From JBCCYM01 sp039190005 (GTDB taxonomy: Bacteria > Pseudomonadota > Gammaproteobacteria > UBA12402): 48,064 bases of DNA. Under the pieces are notes generated by a model that was not told the DNA's origin, did not search any database, and worked only from the letters and a program-made list of their open reading frames with translations. Made by a program: the position numbers and the translations under genes. Position 1 is the stretch's first letter, and each line of letters starts with the position of its first letter. Shown here in pieces: positions 44,600 through 48,064 of the stretch. The stretch covers positions 1 to 48,064 of the forward strand of contig JBCCYM010000006.1 in NCBI GenBank assembly GCA_039190005.1, in the 5' to 3' direction.

Positions 44600-45277
44600 A
44601 TGTCTCCTATTAAACATTGGCCTCAAAGTGAACGGCCACGCGAAAAATTATTATTACAAGGCAGCAAAACGCTGTCAGACGCTGAACTGTTGGCGATTTT
44701 CTTACGAACAGGCACATACGGCAAAACCGCTGTTGATCTGGCACGCGATCTGCTGGCACAGACCGGCGGATTACGCTATCTTTTTAATCTGGACAGTAAA
44801 GCATTCTGCCGTTATCACGGTCTCGGCTTGGCAAAATACACACAGCTACAAGCTGTTCTCGAGATGGGACGGCGACATCTGTTTGAACCATTAAAAAAAC
44901 GCAATGTGCTGGAGAGTGCTTCACAAACACAGCGTTACATGATCTCAAAATTAGCTGACCTAAAATACGAAGTTTTTGCTTGCCTATTGTTAGACAGTCG
45001 CTTTCACGCCATCGATTTTTATGAAATTTTCCGCGGCAGCGTCAGTCGCGCCAATGTGTATCCCGGCGAAGTGGTCAAACAAGCGCTGCGCCATGACGCC
45101 GCGGCAATGATTGTCGCGCATAATCATCCCTCGGGCGATCTGACACCAAGCAAGGCGGATAAGGCGTTGACGCAAACCTTAAAAAACGCCCTGGATTTGG
45201 TTGAAGTTCGTCTTTTAGACCATATTATCGTCGCCGGCAACCAAGCCCTGTCCTTTGCTGAAAAAGGCTATTTATAA
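44600..45277 (+). CDS. radC: RadC-family (MPN) protein
   Basis: JAMM/MPN-domain protein of about 225 aa. The start ATG at 44600 (MSPIKHWPQSERPREKLL, RBS AGGT) fits the family better than the frame's first ATG at 44504. A helix-hairpin-helix-like N-terminal part precedes the MPN core with HNHPSGDLTPSKAD (His-His-Asp metal site). DNA-repair function was claimed from an E. coli mutant later reassigned; its true role is unsettled. Near dut and rpmB as in E. coli. Confidence 0.92.
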   Translation: MSPIKHWPQSERPREKLLLQGSKTLSDAELLAIFLRTGTYGKTAVDLARDLLAQTGGLRYLFNLDSKAFCRYHGLGLAKYTQLQAVLEMGRRHLFEPLKKRNVLESASQTQRYMISKLADLKYEVFACLLLDSRFHAIDFYEIFRGSVSRANVYPGEVVKQALRHDAAAMIVAHNHPSGDLTPSKADKALTQTLKNALDLVEVRLLDHIIVAGNQALSFAEKGYL

Positions 45278-45315
45278 AGAAATTTAAGCAAAAAGGTACT
45301 TAAGCTACCAAATGC

Positions 45316-45356
45316 GGTCCCTGAGCTTGCTTGCCCTGAGCCTGCCGAAGGGTCGA
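45316..45356. repeat. 46-bp dispersed repeat, truncated copy
   Basis: First 41 bp of the 46-bp unit (starts GGTCCCTGAGC, ends GGGTCGA), between radC and the rpmB promoter. Same family as the copies at 2635 and 24385. Confidence 0.8.
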
Positions 45357-45387
45357 CTAAATTTTTGCTATTTTTTGCAACAAAAGC

Positions 45388-45416
45388 TTGTCCAAAGACA
45401 ATTGAACAGCTATAAT
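45388..45416 (+). promoter_or_regulatory. Sigma70 promoter of rpmB-rpmG
   Basis: TTGTCC (45388-45393), 17-bp spacer, perfect TATAAT (45411-45416), about 35 bp before rpmB. Confidence 0.75.
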
Positions 45417-45450
45417 TGCGCTCCCTTTTTGGGAAAATCGGAGAATAACT

Positions 45451-45699
45451 ATGGCAAAAATATGTGAAGTAACAGGCAAACGTCCTATGGTGGGCAACAA
45501 TGTTTCGCACGCGAAAAATAAAACGCGTCGTCGCTTTGTACCGAATTTACATCGATTAAAATTTTGGTTGGAAAGTGAAAAAAGATATGTGAAATTATGG
45601 GTCAGCCGTCAAGGTCAACGCATTATTGATAAAAAAGGTCTTGAAGTAGTCTTGGCAGACATTGCTGCCAGAAAAAAACAATCTGTTCGGAGCGCTTAG
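45451..45699 (+). CDS. rpmB: 50S ribosomal protein L28
   Basis: 82 aa; starts MAKICEVTGKRPMVGNNVSHAKNK and has NLHRLKFW, typical of L28. RBS GGAG. Followed 3 bp later by rpmG, the standard pair. Confidence 0.97.
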   Translation: MAKICEVTGKRPMVGNNVSHAKNKTRRRFVPNLHRLKFWLESEKRYVKLWVSRQGQRIIDKKGLEVVLADIAARKKQSVRSA

Positions 45700-45702
45700 A
45701 TT

Positions 45703-45927
45703 ATGCCAAAGAAAAAAAATAGCATTCTTATACGTTTAAACTCTACCGGCTTAAAAAAAGACGGTAAAACGAAAACTGGTTTCTTTAAAACAACAAGTCG
45801 TAATCGTAATCCAAGTAGCGAAAATAAAGAAAAAATACACAAAAAGTGCTTTGATCCACGCGCTTGGGATAAAGAAAAGCAAAAATTCGGCATGCACGTT
45901 GAGTTTAAAGAAGGAAAAATTAAATAA
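45703..45927 (+). CDS. rpmG: 50S ribosomal protein L33, extended form
   Basis: L33 homologue of 74 aa, against about 51-55 in most bacteria. The core TGFFKTTSRNRN and KKCFDPRAW...EFKEGKIK align with L33. The extra length comes from an N-terminal insertion (LKKDGKTK) and a segment between FDP and the end (WDKEKQKFG). A single Cys is present, so no zinc ribbon. Directly after rpmB. Confidence 0.88.
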   Translation: MPKKKNSILIRLNSTGLKKDGKTKTGFFKTTSRNRNPSSENKEKIHKKCFDPRAWDKEKQKFGMHVEFKEGKIK

Positions 45928-45936
45928 CGCCGGTAG

Positions 45937-46455
45937 TTAATCGGTAAACCACATCCGTCTAAGTATATTATTTTTCCTGATAAAATGGTGATGCAATGCT
46001 GCACCTATATGCAAAACCAGCAAGCCAACAATACACCAAGCTAATGCCAGATGAATATAGACACCAATACTTGCAAGCTGTCGGTTTAAAGGCAAAGGCA
46101 AGGTCACATTAATCCAGCCCCAAAAATAGGTTTGATGCCCGCCTAAAGCCGACATTGATAAACCAACCAAGATAATCAGAAAAACAGCCACATATAACAA
46201 GCGATGAATTAAACGGGCAAGCTTGGCTTCAGTCGCGCTGATTGTTGATGGATAAGATGGCTGTGGATTAATCCAGCGCCAAATCAATCGCAATACCATG
46301 AGCAATAATATGGTGACGCCCAGGGATTTGTGCACAATAATCAGTTTGCCACCAATTAAACCCAGTAAAAGCATGGTAAAAACACCAAGGGCGACAATCC
46401 AGTGAAAACATTTGGCAATAACACCGAATTTTTGCTCATTATTCATCAACTGCAT
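45937..46455 (-). CDS. Cytochrome b561
   Basis: Four-helix dihaem membrane cytochrome, 172 aa. Haem-ligand His candidates are H18 (CFHW), H near VHKSLG, and two in HLALAWCIVGLLVLHIG. The IVHKSLGVTILLLMVLRLIWR segment is typical of CybB-like proteins. It probably moves electrons from quinol or superoxide. RBS GGAG eight bases before ATG 46455. Converges with rpmG with a 9-bp gap. Confidence 0.9.
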   Translation of the reverse strand: MQLMNNEQKFGVIAKCFHWIVALGVFTMLLLGLIGGKLIIVHKSLGVTILLLMVLRLIWRWINPQPSYPSTISATEAKLARLIHRLLYVAVFLIILVGLSMSALGGHQTYFWGWINVTLPLPLNRQLASIGVYIHLALAWCIVGLLVLHIGAALHHHFIRKNNILRRMWFTD

Positions 46456-46481
46456 ATCTAAATCTCCAGACTACTTTCAAG

Positions 46482-46592
46482 AGGCTGTTGAAATCTAGCA
46501 AATCCGTCATTCCCGCGTAGGCGGGAATCCAGCATGTTTCAAGCAGTTGCACTGCTTGAAACATTGAAAAATGTTCAGATTTCAACAGCCCC
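46482..46592. mobile_element. MITE, about 110 bp with 14-bp terminal repeats
   Basis: Perfect 14-bp terminal inverted repeats GGCTGTTGAAATCT (46483-46496) and AGATTTCAACAGCC (46577-46590) flank two inner palindromes: ATTCCCGC/GCGGGAAT around GTAG, and an 11-bp-arm palindrome GTTTCAAGCAG/CTGCTTGAAAC. No coding capacity. This is the layout of a miniature inverted-repeat transposable element moved by an unlinked transposase. Relatives: the palindrome at 24366-24533 and the fragment at 25313-25340. Confidence 0.82.
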
Positions 46593-46697
46593 TTAAGCCA
46601 TAATTGTGACACAATTTTACAGATTAGTCCTCGATTTTTCTATAAAAATTCGTATATTTCTCTAATGAAGAATAAAATAAAAAGAGGTAATCCATCT

Positions 46698-47444
46698 ATG
46701 AAGAAAATTATTTACAATATCATTTTTAGCAGCCTATTCATTTGCAGCGCGGCGGTTATGGCAAAACCAACGCCTAGTAATACGACAGTCACACTTTACA
46801 GTCAACCCAGCACCTCATCAAAAGCTGTGACGACAGTAACACCTGATGATCCTTTGGTACAAATCTATCAACACAACAAAGAAAAAAAATGGATCAAAGT
46901 CGGTGACCGTAATAATGGTCAAGTGGGTTGGTTAAATACTGATGATTACCGCGCGGCACTTAAAAACTATCAACAGCAAGCCACTCAAGTCACCTTGTAT
47001 AGTCAGCCAAATAGCAAATCCAAATCAGTGGCAACCATTACGGCGGCGACAGCGTTGGTACCCATCATTACATCAGACGATCATCAGTGGATAAAAGTTG
47101 GCGATCAACAAACTGGACAAGTTGGTTGGATAAACAGACAAGCTTACGAGAAAGCCAAATGGTATGCTTGGCAGTCAAATAGTATGATGCCAGAAGATCC
47201 ACTATTTCTTGACCACCACGATCATGACATCAGAAATGTCTATGTCACCGTCACTAACAAAGATGGCAAACAACATATTAGCGCTTACAAAAACGGTAAA
47301 AAACTCAGTGACAAACAAGCTAAAAAACTTTGGCAAAACATGCAAAAAAGACAAGAACACGTGATTGACCAAAACATCAACATGCAGCATCATATCGATG
47401 ATAACATGAATCAAATGATGCAGAATTCTGATAATGATTTTTAG
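46698..47444 (+). CDS. Secreted protein with two SH3b domains and metal-ligand-rich tail
   Basis: Exported protein of about 248 aa; the ATG at 46698 has RBS AGAGG and opens a signal peptide (KKIIYNIIFSSLFICSAAVMA). Two bacterial SH3 repeats follow (about 28-80 and 90-140), each with VTLYSQP... W.KVGD...GQVGW. The C-terminal ~100 residues are rich in His, Asp, Met and Gln (LDHHDHD; MQHHIDDNMNQMMQ) with a predicted helix. SH3b domains often bind cell wall peptides; the tail might bind metal. A good intrinsic terminator follows. Function unknown. Confidence 0.75.
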   Translation: MKKIIYNIIFSSLFICSAAVMAKPTPSNTTVTLYSQPSTSSKAVTTVTPDDPLVQIYQHNKEKKWIKVGDRNNGQVGWLNTDDYRAALKNYQQQATQVTLYSQPNSKSKSVATITAATALVPIITSDDHQWIKVGDQQTGQVGWINRQAYEKAKWYAWQSNSMMPEDPLFLDHHDHDIRNVYVTVTNKDGKQHISAYKNGKKLSDKQAKKLWQNMQKRQEHVIDQNINMQHHIDDNMNQMMQNSDNDF

Positions 47445-47475
47445 GATAGAATAAGCTAATAATATACTAATGAAT

Positions 47476-47507
47476 ACCTGAAGGCAAAATTGCCTTCAGG
47501 TTTTTTT
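47476..47507 (+). terminator. Intrinsic terminator after the SH3b gene
   Basis: Near-perfect stem: ACCTGAAGGC and GCCTTCAGGT arms with an AAAATT centre, followed by seven T. Located 32 bp after the SH3b gene stop. Confidence 0.9.
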
Positions 47508-47520
47508 AGAAATACCAGAA

Positions 47521-48006
47521 TTAATTTTTCAGCTGGCAAATAACTACCGAATTTTTATTGGTACTAGTTTCTGTATGTGGATTATTAAATGAGGGTTTAC
47601 TATTCAAGCCACAGACAACTTCTTTATTTCCTTGATTTCCACCAACTAAAAGGGCATCCGGTGTAACTCTAAATGTCAGGGTTTGATTCAGAATAGTTTT
47701 ATAACTGCATGTAAAATCATTGGCCGGACTTTGTAAGGTATAAACACTCATTTGTTCAAATTTTATCGGTTTATCTTTGCGATTTAATCCTTGAAAATCC
47801 GGCATTATGAAAGAAAATTGTCTAGGAGAAAACTTTTCTGTTTGAAATTCAGCCTGCCATAAATCATTTGAAAAACTGATATCATTGACACTTGGACATC
47901 CCCAGATATAAACAGGTTCATTTGGACTACCATAAGAACCATTAGCATAGGCCGCGGTAAAAAAGCTAAAGAAAAGCACAGAGAATATTAAATTTTTCGT
48001 TTTCAT
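47521..48006 (-). CDS. Secreted protein of unknown function
   Basis: 161 aa, with a clear signal peptide (MKTKNLIFSVLFFSFFTAAYA-NG). The mature part has CPSVNDISFSNDLWQAEF near its start and Cys residues at about 36, 100, 137 and 157, so disulphides are likely. It recalls the small secreted DUF3757-type proteins of Legionella-like bacteria, but I cannot confirm the family. An AAAGG RBS lies upstream. It converges with the SH3b gene. Confidence 0.7.
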   Translation of the reverse strand: MKTKNLIFSVLFFSFFTAAYANGSYGSPNEPVYIWGCPSVNDISFSNDLWQAEFQTEKFSPRQFSFIMPDFQGLNRKDKPIKFEQMSVYTLQSPANDFTCSYKTILNQTLTFRVTPDALLVGGNQGNKEVVCGLNSKPSFNNPHTETSTNKNSVVICQLKN

Positions 48007-48064
48007 GATTTATAACCTTTATTATTTAATTTTATTAGTATTATGAATTTACCATCAATTTCAT

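Noticed and set aside
1..48064. tRNA, rRNA, CRISPR array, prophage or transposase genes
   Set aside because: None seen by eye on either strand; tRNAscan or CRISPR tools were not available.

Overview
The window reads as a chromosomal segment of a moderately AT-rich gammaproteobacterium. The main evidence is the fatty-acid/ribosomal block rpmF-plsX-fabH-fabD-fabG-acpP-fabF-tmk-holB, an rne/rluC divergent pair, an E. coli-type Asd, and a dut/algC/radC/rpmB-rpmG block. Core genes are intact. Three accessory genes carry single-base frameshifts, and dispersed palindromic repeats occur at several places, which suggests either a decaying accessory genome or residual indel errors in the assembly. I saw no tRNA, rRNA, CRISPR array, phage or transposase gene.

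Layout. (1) 1-11365, minus strand: RNase E, a HAD phosphatase, L32, the fab operon, tmk, holB, and a frameshifted MFS transporter that runs off the left edge. (2) 11366-12954: divergent rne/rluC promoters and rluC. (3) 13048-15233: a two-gene restriction-modification-like cassette between core genes, with a possible gene remnant after it. (4) 15369-18422: an ABC importer pair (ATPase with C-terminal extension, double permease) without a binding protein. (5) 18642-21982: tolC-like gene, rnhB, and a CPA1 antiporter. (6) 22061-24344: an MFS drug exporter and a divergent MerR regulator whose promoter has the 19-bp spacer typical of MerR targets. (7) 24289-25340: a frameshifted membrane protein, a triple 46-bp repeat inside a palindrome, and a fragment of a MITE. 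(8) 25362-33806: a lysine-riboswitch-controlled operon of eight tightly coupled genes. (9) 33884-38626: hypA-hypB-hypF-hypC-hypD for [NiFe]-hydrogenase maturation, without hypE or hydrogenase genes. (10) 38613-48006: small enzymes, including a peptide-deformylase homologue that has lost its catalytic Glu, then algC, dut, radC, rpmB-rpmG, cytochrome b561, a complete MITE, and two secreted proteins.

The most interesting system is region 8. A sigma70 promoter and L-box lysine riboswitch precede lysC, dapB, dapA, dapD, a PLP decarboxylase resembling BtrK rather than DAP decarboxylase, an AstE/aspartoacylase-type M14 deacylase, asd, and a SerC-like aminotransferase. The canonical dapC, dapE and dapF are absent from the operon. 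The eight proteins nevertheless give a chemically complete route from aspartate to lysine if SerC-like acts as the succinyl-DAP aminotransferase and the decarboxylase works on an L-centre (N-succinyl-LL-DAP or LL-DAP), with the M14 enzyme removing succinate. Such a route would bypass DapE, DapF and meso-DAP. This is an inference from gene content, motifs and regulation, and nothing in the sequence proves it.
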